Shown: piece by piece, positions 53,458-63,093 of the stretch
Layout: the number at the start of each line of letters is the position of its first letter
Numbering within the stretch: position 1 is the first letter of the stretch
Notes under the pieces: generated by a model
What the model saw: the letters and a program-made list of their open reading frames with translations, nothing else
What the model was told of the DNA's origin: nothing
The model's database searches: none
Program-made: the position numbers and the translations under genes
Source of the DNA: Bathynomus jamesi
Taxonomy: Eukaryota > Arthropoda > Malacostraca > Isopoda > Cirolanidae
Direction: 5' to 3'
Assembly: GCA_023014485.1 (NCBI GenBank)
Contig: JAJOZX010001568.1
Location: 169,501-233,500, forward strand
DNA: 64,000 bases

Positions 53458-54015
53458 TTAGTCGCTAAAATAACAGCCTGAGTATTGTTCATGTTCTAAA
53501 TTATCTTTGATTCGTTTTGATAAAATTGAGTAAACTGCAGCCTTTGTTTCCTGATCAGAAACTCTCCGTCTTTTTCTGGTATGGTGCAAGGCTTCGTTGC
53601 AACCATATTCACTGCACGAGTCTACTTCACAGTCGTTGCCTTCTAATCTAGATTTACACTCTTCACTAATGCATTCAATGGGTGAATAATCATCTTGGTT
53701 GATATTATTGACACCACATTCGAGAGGGCTCACTGGGGTAACGGACACTTCAGGTAATGGTGCGGACGCTTGAGGTGGGTCGGGGACAATCTCCTCAGGT
53801 TGCCCTTGTGGCGGGGCAAATATTGTGTGGGGGTAATTATGTGTTGCTTCTAAGTAAACAAAACGGGCTTTATGTAACACAGTGGCAATTAATAATGATT
53901 TATGCAAAGATGCACCAGCTCTTCTGGAACGTCTGGATGCAATTTTACCGAGCGATATATTTATCAACTTGTGTGCTTCAAACCCGTTTGGAACGTCAGA
54001 TATCATGTTCACCAC
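53458..54015 (-). CDS. IER2/IER5-like protein, left arm
   Basis: 185 residues, no intron. Residues 12-55 match the N-terminal signature of the immediate early response IER2/IER5 family: EAHKLINISLGKI, an Arg-rich SRRSRRAG, LHKSLLIATVLHKARFVYLE. Family members begin similarly with EAQRI..S..K, LH+.L and AR..YL. Next come a Pro-rich stretch (75-95), an acidic/Cys region (ECISEECKS, DSCSEYGCNE) and a basic NLS-like RKRRRV at about 149. In vertebrates the family are short-lived nuclear regulators, IER5 acting with PP2A and heat-shock factor; the role here is unknown. The protein is identical to the right-arm copy. Start at 54015; Met4 is an alternative. Confidence 0.8.
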   Translation of the reverse strand: MVNMISDVPNGFEAHKLINISLGKIASRRSRRAGASLHKSLLIATVLHKARFVYLEATHNYPHTIFAPPQGQPEEIVPDPPQASAPLPEVSVTPVSPLECGVNNINQDDYSPIECISEECKSRLEGNDCEVDSCSEYGCNEALHHTRKRRRVSDQETKAAVYSILSKRIKDNLEHEQYSGCYFSD

Positions 54016-54078
54016 CTAGGAATTGGTCAAGGCACAGAGAGCTAACTAACACGACTCTATCCTCTATTTCCAATCTTG

Positions 54079-54135
54079 TAATGAGTTAAAGTGAAAGTTT
54101 CGCCTGCCTTTATACAATGTCGTTCTGACGTCGTT
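54079..54135 (-). promoter_or_regulatory. IER-like core promoter, left arm
   Basis: TATAAAGG complement at 54107-54114; CRE half-site TGACG(T)-type ACGTCA complement just upstream (near 54127-54133); Inr-like TCATT about 30 bp downstream of TATA. It mirrors the right arm. Confidence 0.6.
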
Positions 54136-54196
54136 ATCAAGCTCCACACAGGGCATTTCCAGGAAGTAACATGAATCACGTTGCTGTTCTTTCACC

Positions 54197-54206
54197 TGTA
54201 CACACG

Positions 54207-54242
<36 letters not shown>
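54197..54242. repeat. (CA)n, left arm
   Basis: CA array in the IER-like upstream region; the right-arm match (54679-54720) has a different length and one break. Confidence 0.9.
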
Positions 54243-54244
<2 letters not shown>

Positions 54245-54420
54245 GGAGAAAGTGAAACGTTGATTGAAACATGATTTATTTAATAAAAGAAATATTCAAG
54301 CTATATATATATTTACAAACACGTGTAATAAATAAGTTAACAACAGACACATCAATGATTATATTCAAGACATATATATTTAAAAACATGTGTAATAAAC
54401 AAGTTAACAATGAATTATGT

Positions 54421-54497
54421 TAACCCGAGAGACGACGGACGGAGTCATTACAAGCTCGCTCGCAGCTTGTAATGACTCCGTCAGTCGTCTCTCGGGT
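54421..54497. repeat. Palindrome centre, perfect hairpin
   Basis: AACCCGAGAGACGACGG..., GAGTCATTACAAGCT and its inverse around the 7-nt loop CGCTCGC (54457-54463). GC-rich compared with the surroundings. Only a 4-nt difference (GACG) breaks symmetry here. Confidence 0.95.
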
Positions 54498-54784
54498 TAC
54501 AGAAATTCAATTGTTAACTTATTTATCACACGTTTGTAAATATATGTATCTTGAATATAATCATTGATGTGTCTGTTGTTAACTTATTTATTACACGTGT
54601 TTGTAAATATATATATATAGCTTGAATATTTCTTTTATTAAATAAATCATGTTTCAATCAACGTTTCACTTTCTCCTTTGTGTGTGTGTGTGTGTTGTGT
54701 GTGTGTGTGTGCGCGTGTGTACAGGTGAAAGAACAGCAACGTGATTCATGTTACTTCCTGGAAATTCCCTGTGTGGAGCTTGAT

Positions 54785-54840
54785 AACGACGTCAGAACGA
54801 CATTGTATAAAGGCAGGCGAAACTTTCACTTTAACTCATT
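54785..54840 (+). promoter_or_regulatory. IER-like core promoter, right arm
   Basis: CRE half-site GACGTCA at 54788-54794, TATAA at 54806-54810, Inr-like TCATT with A at 54838, 32 nt after the TATA start. About 65 nt of 5' UTR to the ATG at 54905. Confidence 0.6.
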
Positions 54841-54904
54841 ACAAGATTGGAAATAGAGGATAGAGTCGTGTTAGTTAGCTCTCTGTGCCTTGACCAATTC
54901 CTAG

Positions 54905-55462
54905 GTGGTGAACATGATATCTGACGTTCCAAACGGGTTTGAAGCACACAAGTTGATAAATATATCGCTCGGTAAAATTGCATCCAGACGTTCCAGAAGA
55001 GCTGGTGCATCTTTGCATAAATCATTATTAATTGCCACTGTGTTACATAAAGCCCGTTTTGTTTACTTAGAAGCAACACATAATTACCCCCACACAATAT
55101 TTGCCCCGCCACAAGGGCAACCTGAGGAGATTGTCCCCGACCCACCTCAAGCGTCCGCACCATTACCTGAAGTGTCCGTTACCCCAGTGAGCCCTCTCGA
55201 ATGTGGTGTCAATAATATCAACCAAGATGATTATTCACCCATTGAATGCATTAGTGAAGAGTGTAAATCTAGATTAGAAGGCAACGACTGTGAAGTAGAC
55301 TCGTGCAGTGAATATGGTTGCAACGAAGCCTTGCACCATACCAGAAAAAGACGGAGAGTTTCTGATCAGGAAACAAAGGCTGCAGTTTACTCAATTTTAT
55401 CAAAACGAATCAAAGATAATTTAGAACATGAACAATACTCAGGCTGTTATTTTAGCGACTAA
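54905..55462 (+). CDS. IER2/IER5-like protein, right arm
   Basis: Identical 185-residue protein to the left-arm copy: IER N-terminal signature, Pro-rich middle, acidic Cys region, RKRRRV, and a C-terminal SILSKRIKDNLEHEQ helix. Transcribed away from the palindrome centre, so the two genes diverge from about 700 bp of shared, mirrored upstream DNA. No intron and no AATAAA within 300 bp downstream. An intact frame in both arms implies recent duplication, gene conversion or selection. Confidence 0.8.
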   Translation: MVNMISDVPNGFEAHKLINISLGKIASRRSRRAGASLHKSLLIATVLHKARFVYLEATHNYPHTIFAPPQGQPEEIVPDPPQASAPLPEVSVTPVSPLECGVNNINQDDYSPIECISEECKSRLEGNDCEVDSCSEYGCNEALHHTRKRRRVSDQETKAAVYSILSKRIKDNLEHEQYSGCYFSD

Positions 55463-55844
55463 AATTTTGTGTTGATGTGGATTCGATTTTACCTCTTGTC
55501 GGTGCTCTGAGCAGACAGGCTAACGACGAGATTTTGCAGCATGGAAGATGACTACATAACTTCTCTCGTGATCAACTTGGAATCCTTGAATTTCTATAAA
55601 ATCAGTCCAGCCGGTCTTCTTGTCGAATCTATTTTAAAACCGGTATTAATTCGTGAACATAGGCTAAAAGTATTTAATAGAATGCTTTCTTTAAAGTATT
55701 AGGTTTCTGTTGTTTGTGATCACCAAATCTAAGCATTTGTTTTTTCTTGTGTTTTCTGTTATTTCTTGTGTTAACTGAATATCTCGTTTATTAAATAACT
55801 CATGTTTCAATTAGCGTTTCACTTTCTCCTTTGTGTGTGCACAG

Positions 55845-56457
55845 TAGGGTGGATCGATTTTACATTTTCTTTGATTTCCATATTCTAATAGAGACAAACT
55901 TGCGCATCCATGAGAAAATAGCCTCTGCAAAATCTTAGCTTAATAGGTAATCATCTTCTGCCCCCGGCAGAGCGATGAAAATCATATTTTAGTAGTCAAA
56001 AACGTATTTTTCTTAAAATTTTTAAAATATTTCAATATACGTGTGTGTTATTTCATGCCTAAGCAACGATATAAATGCTATGGGAAATATATAAATGCAT
56101 TATTTAAGACAAAGAGCCGATCTGAAAATATATATCTAAATTACCTATTTGTTCAACATTTGACGTTGTTGCCGGGGGCAAAAGATATTAACGTAGGACA
56201 ACGGGCTTGGAAAACAATCATATGAGGTCTTTTTCATCGACTTTATAGTTATTAGGAATAATTTTGATGCATATTGAAATATTTATAAGAATACGTTTTT
56301 GACTACTAAAATATGATTTTCATCGCTCTGCCGGGGGCAGAAGATGATTACCTATTAAGCTAAGATTTTGCAGAGGCTATTTTCTCATGCATGCGCAAGT
56401 TTTTGTCTCTATTAGAATATGGAAATCGAAAAAAATGTAAAATCGATCCACCCTAGC
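55845..56457. mobile_element. MITE with about 195-bp TIRs, right arm only
   Basis: TIRs begin TAGGGTGGATCGATTTTAC and extend to about 56038 and from about 56262. Flanking TGCACAG duplication (55838-55844, 56458-56464). The empty site is present at 57673-57685 and in the left arm. Ends resemble the transposon at 33270-36759. No coding region; an open stretch at 56043-56225 is in the loop. Confidence 0.9.
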
Positions 56458-56477
56458 TGCACAGGCGAAAATTCTAA

Positions 56478-56599
56478 GCTCCGCCCACTGTAAGACCGTG
56501 AGTCATGTTACTATCTGTGATTCCCTGCGTGATCAGTCGACTGCAGTAAGACCGAGAGATCAGACGTGTATTCAGAAGAAAAATCAGACGTGTATTCAA
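56478..56599 (+). promoter_or_regulatory. X-A leader with AP-1 and GC-box-like sites
   Basis: CTCCGCCCAC (GC box) at 56479, TGAGTCA (AP-1 consensus) at 56499-56505, then a direct repeat of ATCAGACGTGTATTCA just before the ATG. No TATA seen. The same in unit 2. Confidence 0.4.
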
Positions 56600-57190
56600 A
56601 TGGCTACCTTTAATATTGGTTGTACAACGTTTATGAAATGGTATTCAGCAAAGTGCCAGGATGTGGTGGATACCGAAAAACTTCCTATTCCCCCCTCCTA
56701 TGCCTCTTTTAAAACCACATTGGATTGTGTGAAGTTCCAAGATGTACAAATACTCTACGGATGTTCTGGTGAGACCATTGAAGGCTTTCGTTGCACTGAC
56801 GATGTGCTGAAGTATGCTGCAGAGCTAAACTTTATAAAGTCTCACATATACCGTAAAGTAAAAGAAACAACGCGTGCAGAAGAGAAGCAGCAGGTATGGA
56901 TAATGAGTCTTGCGGATGGGTGGTGTGACAAGCGGCATTACGTCATGCTACACCATGTCGATTACTCATACCCTACGACTGAAAATGTGAATCTCGTGAT
57001 CATGGACAATCTTAAGTATTTTTATCACTATATTAATGTATATCATGACGAGGTTCGTAGTGAGGTTGTGGCTAGTGTCCTGCGTGAGTTTTTAACAGAC
57101 TTTAGAGATGAATATCGTTTGATGGGCAGAAAGGAAAAATATGAGCATATGTTCCTCTCAAATAGTGCGCCGGTGTGTGAAGATGTTTAG
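56600..57190 (+). CDS. ORF X-A (196 aa, unrecognised)
   Basis: MATFNI start chosen because the left arm, X-B and X-A all share it and the upstream in-frame stretch is the repeat-bearing leader (an in-frame ATG at 56498 would add 34 residues). Features: Tyr/Trp-rich, segments PSYASFKTTLDCVKFQ, WIMSLADGWCDKRHYVMLHH, LVIMDNLKYFYHYINVYHDE, REFLTDFRDEYRLMGRKEKY; no signal peptide, no membrane helix, seven Cys. Probably a soluble globular protein. I recognise no family. Followed 14 nt later by Z. Differs from X-B at about five residues. Confidence 0.65.
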   Translation: MATFNIGCTTFMKWYSAKCQDVVDTEKLPIPPSYASFKTTLDCVKFQDVQILYGCSGETIEGFRCTDDVLKYAAELNFIKSHIYRKVKETTRAEEKQQVWIMSLADGWCDKRHYVMLHHVDYSYPTTENVNLVIMDNLKYFYHYINVYHDEVRSEVVASVLREFLTDFRDEYRLMGRKEKYEHMFLSNSAPVCEDV

Positions 57191-57204
57191 TAAAACATTA
57201 TAAA

Positions 57205-57309
57205 ATGTGCCTAGTTCGTGAAAATTATCCTGAAGAACTATTTCTTTATATAACGCGCAGTTGTCGTAACGATTTAGAAGATTATTTCAATTGCCGCTAT
57301 GTTGAGTGA
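57205..57309 (+). CDS. ORF Z-A (34 aa)
   Basis: MCLVRENYPEE ... YVE; starts 14 nt after X-A and its stop overlaps the start of Y-A by 11 nt (57299-57309). Identical in the three units. The short size leaves coding status open. Confidence 0.45.
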   Translation: MCLVRENYPEELFLYITRSCRNDLEDYFNCRYVE

Positions 57310-57538
57310 AGACGTGTTCATGATTGAAAAGCTCGGGTCGGTAGAAACAAACCCTCGATTGGAAAAGCGTGTTTATAAACTTGTGTTTAATAATGTAACT
57401 AACGATGAACTCTTTGTGCGTGCTTTTGATTGTATTCTAGACGTATTTAAAGATGACTTACCATCCGGTTGTAAAGTGGGAACAAAAATAGTACTGAACG
57501 ATCTGAAAGCCCTTCATATCGAGTACAGGTTTCTTTAG
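57299..57538 (+). pseudogene. ORF Y-A, cut by the tandem junction
   Basis: MLSEDVFMIEKLGSVETN ... HIEYRFL, then the duplication join creates a stop. Lacks the C-terminal third of Y2. Confidence 0.6.
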
Positions 57539-57815
57539 GTCTCTGTTGTTTGTGATCACCAAATCTAAGCATTTGTTTTTTCTTGTGTTTTCTGTTATTT
57601 CTTGTGTTAACTGAATATCTCGTTTATTAAATAACTCATGTTTCAATTAGCGTTTCACTTTCTCCTTTGTGTGTGCACAGGCGAAAATTCTAAGCTCCGC
57701 CCACTGTAAGACCGTGAGTCATGCTACTATCTGTGATTCCCTGCGTGATCAGTCGACTGCAGTAAGACCGAGAGATCAGACGTGTATTCAGAAGAAAAAT
57801 CAGACGTGTATTCAA

Positions 57816-58406
57816 ATGGCTACCTTTAATATTGCTTGTACAATGTTTATGAAATGGTATTCAGCAAAGTGCCAGGATGTGGTGGATACCGAAAAACTTC
57901 CTATTCCCCCCTCCTATGCCTCTTTTAAAACCACATTGGATTGTGTGAAGTTCCAAGATGTACAAATACTCTACGGACGTTCTGGTGAGACCATTGAAGG
58001 CTTTCGTTGCACTGACGATGTGCTGAAGTATGTTGCAGAGCTAAACTTTATAAAGTCTCACATATACCGTAAAGTAAAAGAAACAACGCGTGCAGAAGAG
58101 AAGCAGCAGGTATGGATAATGAGTCTTGCGGATGGGTGGTGTGACAAGCGGCATTACGTCATGCTACACCATGTCGATTACTCATACCCTACGACTGAAA
58201 ATGTGAATCTCGTGATCATGGACAATCTTAAGTATTTTTATCACTATATTAATGTATATCATGACGAGGTTCGTAGTGAGGTTGTGGCTAGTGCCCTGCG
58301 TGAGTTTTTAACAGACTTTAGAGATGAGTATCGTTTGATGGGCAGAAAGGAAAAATATGAGCATATGTTCCTCTCAAATAGTGCGCCGGTGTGTGAAGAT
58401 GTTTAG
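57816..58406 (+). CDS. ORF X-B (196 aa, unrecognised)
   Basis: Second intact X, with the same start, length and segments as X-A. Substitutions include Gly/Ala at 7, Thr/Met at 10, Cys/Arg in ILYGxSGE and Ala/Val in LKYxAE. Full-length conservation of two tandem copies, against only one broken left copy, is consistent with some constraint but cannot prove it. Confidence 0.65.
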   Translation: MATFNIACTMFMKWYSAKCQDVVDTEKLPIPPSYASFKTTLDCVKFQDVQILYGRSGETIEGFRCTDDVLKYVAELNFIKSHIYRKVKETTRAEEKQQVWIMSLADGWCDKRHYVMLHHVDYSYPTTENVNLVIMDNLKYFYHYINVYHDEVRSEVVASALREFLTDFRDEYRLMGRKEKYEHMFLSNSAPVCEDV

Positions 58407-58420
58407 TAAAACATTATAAA

Positions 58421-58525
58421 ATGTGCCTAGTTCGTGAAAATTATCCTGAAGAACTATTTCTTTATATAACGCGCAGTTGTCGTAACGATTTAGAAGATTA
58501 TTTCAATTGCCGCTATGTTGAGTGA
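58421..58525 (+). CDS. ORF Z-B (34 aa)
   Basis: Same as Z-A; 14 nt after X-B, overlapping the Y-B start (58515-58525). Confidence 0.45.
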   Translation: MCLVRENYPEELFLYITRSCRNDLEDYFNCRYVE

Positions 58526-58760
58526 AGACGTGTTCACGATTGAAAAGCTCGGGTCGGTAGAAATAAACCCTCGATTGGAAAGCGTGTTTATAAACTTGTG
58601 TTTAATAATGTAACTAACGATGAACTCTTTGTGCGTGCTTTTGATTGTATTCTAGACGTATTTAAAGATGACTTACCATCCGGTTGTAAAGTGGGAACAA
58701 AAATAGTACTGAACGATATGAAAGCCCTTCATATCGAGTACAGGTTTCCCTATACTTAAA
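58515..58760 (+). pseudogene. ORF Y-B, frameshifted
   Basis: One A is missing in GGAAAGCG near 58578 compared with the other copies, so the frame breaks after about 21 residues. Confidence 0.6.
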
Positions 58761-58971
58761 GCGGTGAAATATTATTAAACCGTATATACTGCGTAATGTA
58801 GAGCGATAATGATGTAATTGTAAACTCGATTAAGTGCGAGTTTAGTATTTTGAAAAAAGTGAAATGTATTTATATATTTGTGTGATATTTCTCCTGTACT
58901 GATATAGTGAAGGATTATATGCATATTTCCATTATTATTGAAATGTATATTTATTTCTATATATCGCCATA

Positions 58972-59024
<53 letters not shown>

Positions 59025-59511
59025 TGTACTGTTATATTGGCGGATTATATGCATATTCCTCATTTCTATTATCATTCAAATGTATATTTATTTTCTATAT
59101 ATTTATAATAAACAGAATGATGCAATAATGTTTTACTTAATTCTTTTGGTTAATTACATCATGTTACGCCTTGTAAACCTACTAGCGGAATTCTAAACCA
59201 ACTTTTAAGAAAATAAATGGTACAATCTGTCAACAGTGTACCTGAGCAATGGTGTCTGTCAGCTCTCCATGATAATGTATACAATGGTATCTTGCACCTC
59301 TTCTGAAGGCTCCACGCGCCACAGATCTTATAGACAATGCAGGTCCTGAGCTTTAATTATCTCGATGAAATAGTGAGCAATCGACGAGATGTATTTCTGA
59401 ATCCACGTTAAACTGTGGGTCTAAGGCGGAGTGAAAACCTTTCCAATTGCGCTAGGGGACAATTATTTGGTGTTTCATTTTTGGCACTGAGTTAGGTTTC
59501 AGAATTTTCTA
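58761..59511. repeat. Non-coding arm segment
   Basis: Counterpart of 51260-52000: (TG)n at 58975-59022, duplicated GGATTATATGCATATTCC units, CAGAxxCCATTG motifs and SINE tail units at 59396-59590. Confidence 0.7.
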
Positions 59512-59724
59512 ATGTTAAACTGTGGGTCTAAGGTGGGTGAAAACCTTTCCAATTGCGCTAGGGACAATTATTTGGTGTTTCTTATAAAACTTTGGTATAA
59601 AGCAATTGATCGGTACAAGGCTGAGCTCACCTACACCGTTCACCCTGAAGAACTATTTCTTTATATAACGCGCAGTTGTCGTAACGATTTAGAAGATTAT
59701 TTCAATTGCCGCTATGTTGAGTGA
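59512..59724 (+). CDS. ORF Z2, right arm
   Basis: Ends like the left Z2 (YKAELTYTVHPEE ... CRYVE). The first 20 residues are SINE-tail sequence and differ from the left arm, so the start is not trustworthy. Confidence 0.45.
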   Translation: MLNCGSKVGENLSNCARDNYLVFLIKLWYKAIDRYKAELTYTVHPEELFLYITRSCRNDLEDYFNCRYVE

Positions 59725-60067
59725 GTTCACGATTGAAAAGCTCGAGTCGGTAGAAATAAACCCTCGATTGGAAAAGCATGTTTATAAACTTGTGTTTAAT
59801 AATGTAGCTAACGATGAACTCTTTGTGCGTGCTTTTGATTGTATTCTAGACGTGTTTAAAGATGACTTACCAACCGGTTGTAAAGTGGGAACAAAAATAG
59901 TACTGAACGATATGAAAGCCCTTCATATCGAATACAGGCTTCCCTATACTTTAAGCGGTGAAATATTATTAAGCCGCATATACTGCGTAATGCAGAGCAA
60001 TAATGATGTAATTGTAAACTCGTACAAGCATATCCCGTTATTTGAACAAAACTCTCTCTCTCCATAA
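59714..60067 (+). CDS. ORF Y2, right arm (117 aa)
   Basis: Full-length Y, one residue different from the left arm. It overlaps Z2 by 11 nt. It is the only Y form intact in both arms. Unrecognised. Confidence 0.6.
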   Translation: MLSEFTIEKLESVEINPRLEKHVYKLVFNNVANDELFVRAFDCILDVFKDDLPTGCKVGTKIVLNDMKALHIEYRLPYTLSGEILLSRIYCVMQSNNDVIVNSYKHIPLFEQNSLSP

Positions 60068-61046
60068 ATTTTCTTCATTTGAAGTGAAGGGAGACTTATC
60101 AGGGATTGGGGGGGAAGGTCTCTCATTATGAGTTGCTGTTCACAACGAAGTCTTTTAGTTGGAGACAACTCACCATAATAATGGTAAAAAGTGGTATCTG
60201 GCAACCGAATTGAAGCTCTTCCGAAGAACAGAATAAAATAATTATCATCATGTTTTCACAGAAAACAGTTTTTACTTTTAAACTTAAATCATTGTGATTA
60301 AATAAGCACATATACAGAGATTAGTTTAAATAAGTTATCAATAAGGAAAGAATAAAACGAAATTTTTTTTAATATACGCTTTATTTACGTTTGTTATTAT
60401 TTTTTAATTTAATATGCGTCATAATTAGTTGGACATCCCTTATAAAAATTCATTTTCTGTCTAACGAATTATTTATTGGGTAACTTTGTTAATTCTGTTA
60501 TATTACTAAAATATATTGAAAGCTGACTTTACTTTTAATCAATCCGGTTGATAATTAATTTATAACTTGGTAGTTAAACTTTTAAAAGATGCTGTAAACT
60601 ATAAAAGCATCCTGATCTTAAGTTAGGCATATCAATAATATATTTTTAAGTCATACATAAATCTTTCTGAAACAGTGAAATCATTGTTGAAATGCTTTAT
60701 TTGATGGACCTAATCGTTAAACACTATATACATCTATTGTAAAACACTATAAACATCTATATATAGATGGGCTCGATTGATTAACTATATAAATATATTA
60801 TGGTTTTTTATATTATAAACATCTATATATAGATGGGCTCGATTGATTAACTAAATAAATATATTATGGTTTTTTATATGCTTTGTGCACAGACAAGCGT
60901 ATGTTTCATAATTTCTCTTCATTTGAAGTGAAGGGAGACTTATCAGGGATTGGGGGGAAGGTCTCTCGTTATGAGCTGCTGTTCACAACGAAATCTTTTA
61001 GTTGGAGACAACTCACCATAATAATGGTAAAAAGTGGTATCTGGTA
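60065..61046. repeat. 140-bp direct repeat pair, right arm
   Basis: Inverse of 49717-50700, with one base difference in the poly-C/poly-G run. Confidence 0.85.
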
Positions 61047-61273
61047 ACTCAGTCTTCGTTAGAAAAAATATATTAATTATTAATTACAGTTTCGCGTGCG
61101 TTTAATAATTAATTTCTTACATCGAGTAGTTAAATTCTTATAATAAATAAATCTCTTAAAAGCCAAAATTCATTTGTTTAATTTAATATGCGTTTAGTTG
61201 CATTTTAAAATAATACACATTTGGCATTTTTTCCTGATTTTCATACCTCGCGTAAGATTAACTACAGATCCTA

Positions 61274-61353
<80 letters not shown>

Positions 61354-61671
61354 CGGGTTTGGGGAATGACGATCGTCGAATTGTTTCATAAATTTTCAAT
61401 TCCGTTCGTTCTTCCCACTGATATTCGAATGTTTATAAACAGAGTTTAATTGGATTCACGCCAGACCATTACTTCGGTCTTATATAATTATTTTAGGATT
61501 TATTTCTTGTAGTACTTGTGTTACCTTATTTCTATACAATAATGTCTTGAAGTGCTATTGGATATGGGGAAGGAAATTATAAGCCGTGCTTTCAGAACAT
61601 GTTAAAAGAGTTTAATATCAGCTATTACACAACCAATTCTATACATAAGGCTTCTTTAGCTGAAAGAGTTC

Positions 61672-61725
<54 letters not shown>

Positions 61726-61912
61726 CATAAGCTGCTTAAAAGACTGTATATACATAATTATAGTAAACGAAATAAACTAGTTAACCATAAAATTAATTAT
61801 TTTCTATTATGACGTTTTCGAAGGTAAACTATGTTATTTGTTTCGAAAAGTTTAAGTTCAATGAAGTTAATGTTAAATTTGCTTCTAAACTAAAATTAAA
61901 TGTTATAAAATA

Positions 61913-61949
<37 letters not shown>

Positions 61950-61964
61950 TAACATAAGAAAAGA

Positions 61965-62026
<62 letters not shown>

Positions 62027-62129
62027 TCTAGCAATCCGATCATTGCAAAAAAAAAACTGGAAAGGTATGCAATTAATAAAGGTGTATTTAAACAGAATTT
62101 AATTGGAATAACTATCGTCATATTGTGTT
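61047..62129. repeat. Non-coding arm segment with AT and CT arrays
   Basis: Counterpart of 48560-49716. CT array 61276-61311 (shorter than in the left arm), AT arrays 61311-61350, 61675-61720, 61918-61944 and 61965-62027. No gene. Confidence 0.8.
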
Positions 62130-62300
62130 ACACAATGGATGATTAATATTTCTGGAATACATGGCGCTATCTGATGTTGCAATCTGGCACATCAGCACCC
62201 GATTACATGGCTTGATGTAGCAACTCTGCATCTGCATACATGGTGCGATCTGACAACTCAGCAACTGAACACATTGCGCTATCTGGCAATTCAGCCAGAA
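62130..62300. repeat. CAGATxGCxCCATGT motif zone, right arm
   Basis: Inverse of 48405-48575; one unit (the TTGCACCATCAGATAGC stretch) is altered to GATGTTGCAATC. Confidence 0.7.
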
Positions 62301-62452
62301 TAGAGGCTTATAAAAGACCGCGAAGTTGGTGAAAGACTCATTCCACCTCGGCTCCCAGCCGAGGAAGGACCTCTGGTCCTTCTCTTTCAGGCCCTTTGGT
62401 AAAACTCCTTAGTGGCCTCTTAGGTTAGGAAAACGAAAATAACTTGGGGGAG

Positions 62453-62692
62453 AACTCCTCTCTCCTTCAGGTGTCTCTCTCTCCTACAGGTGTCTCTCTC
62501 TCTCCTTCAGGTCTCTCTCTCTCTCCTACAGGTGTCTCTCTCTCCTTCAGGTCTCTCTCTCTCTCCTTCAGGCGTCTCTCTCTTCTTCAGGTCTCTCTCT
62601 CCTTCAGGCGTCTCTCTCTTCTTCAGGTGTCTCTCTCTCTCCTTCAGGCGTCTCTCTCTTCTTCAGGTGTCTCTCTCTCTCCTTCAGGTGTA
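62453..62692. repeat. Minisatellite, right arm
   Basis: About twelve units of GTCTCTCTCTCCTTCAGG and variants; uninterrupted here. Confidence 0.95.
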
Positions 62693-62929
62693 CCCCTACC
62701 CCCTTGGCTCAGTCAACTGGCTGATTCAGCAAACTGGCTGATTCTGGCTGATTAGGAGCCTATAAAACAACGCCTACTCGGCTGAAGTCTTAATGTGCAC
62801 TTGGCTCCTGCCAGGTGAACACCTCTCCTCCTTTCTCTCCTCCTTTCTCTCTGGCCCTTTGGGGGGAATAGCTTGGGGGAGGCCCCCAAGTTGCATGCCC
62901 CTTGCAACCTAGGTTGGCAACAAAGGCCA

Positions 62930-63060
62930 GTACTCTTTTTTTTTCTTTTTTTTTTTTTTTTTTTTTGCAACCCCACCCCCCTTTGCAACCCCCACCACCC
63001 CCTTTGCAACACCCCCAGCCCCATTTGCAACATTACATAATAACCTGCAACATTCTTGCA
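62930..63060. repeat. TTGCAACCCC / poly-pyrimidine tract
   Basis: Six TTGCAAC-Cn units after a T-run; counterpart of 46290-46410 with extra units. Confidence 0.85.
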
Positions 63061-63093
63061 CTCTCCCCTTTTGCGGCTATACTACTGGCCTGT

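Larger units (their letters stand above)
55706..58757 (+). repeat. Tandem duplication of the X-Z-Y unit, right arm
   Basis: Unit 1 (55706-57537, including a MITE) and unit 2 (57541-58757) both start at TCTGTTGTTTGTGATCACC and run through X, Z and Y. The join lies inside Y of unit 1. The left arm has one unit. Confidence 0.92.
54464..63093 (-). repeat. Giant palindrome, right arm
   Basis: Inverse of 46276-54456. Longer by about 450 bp net: it has a MITE (55845-56457) and a tandem copy of X-Z-Y, and lacks the CR1 fragment. Confidence 0.97.

Noticed and set aside
54831..55163. A second gene antisense to the IER-like gene (110 residues, in both arms)
   Set aside because: It is an antisense shadow; the IER signature and promoter support the other strand, and identity between arms follows from the palindrome.
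62444..62755. A repetitive LSLSPSGV-type protein over the minisatellite
   Set aside because: All three frames stay open because the unit lacks stops; the left-arm counterpart reads differently and is interrupted.
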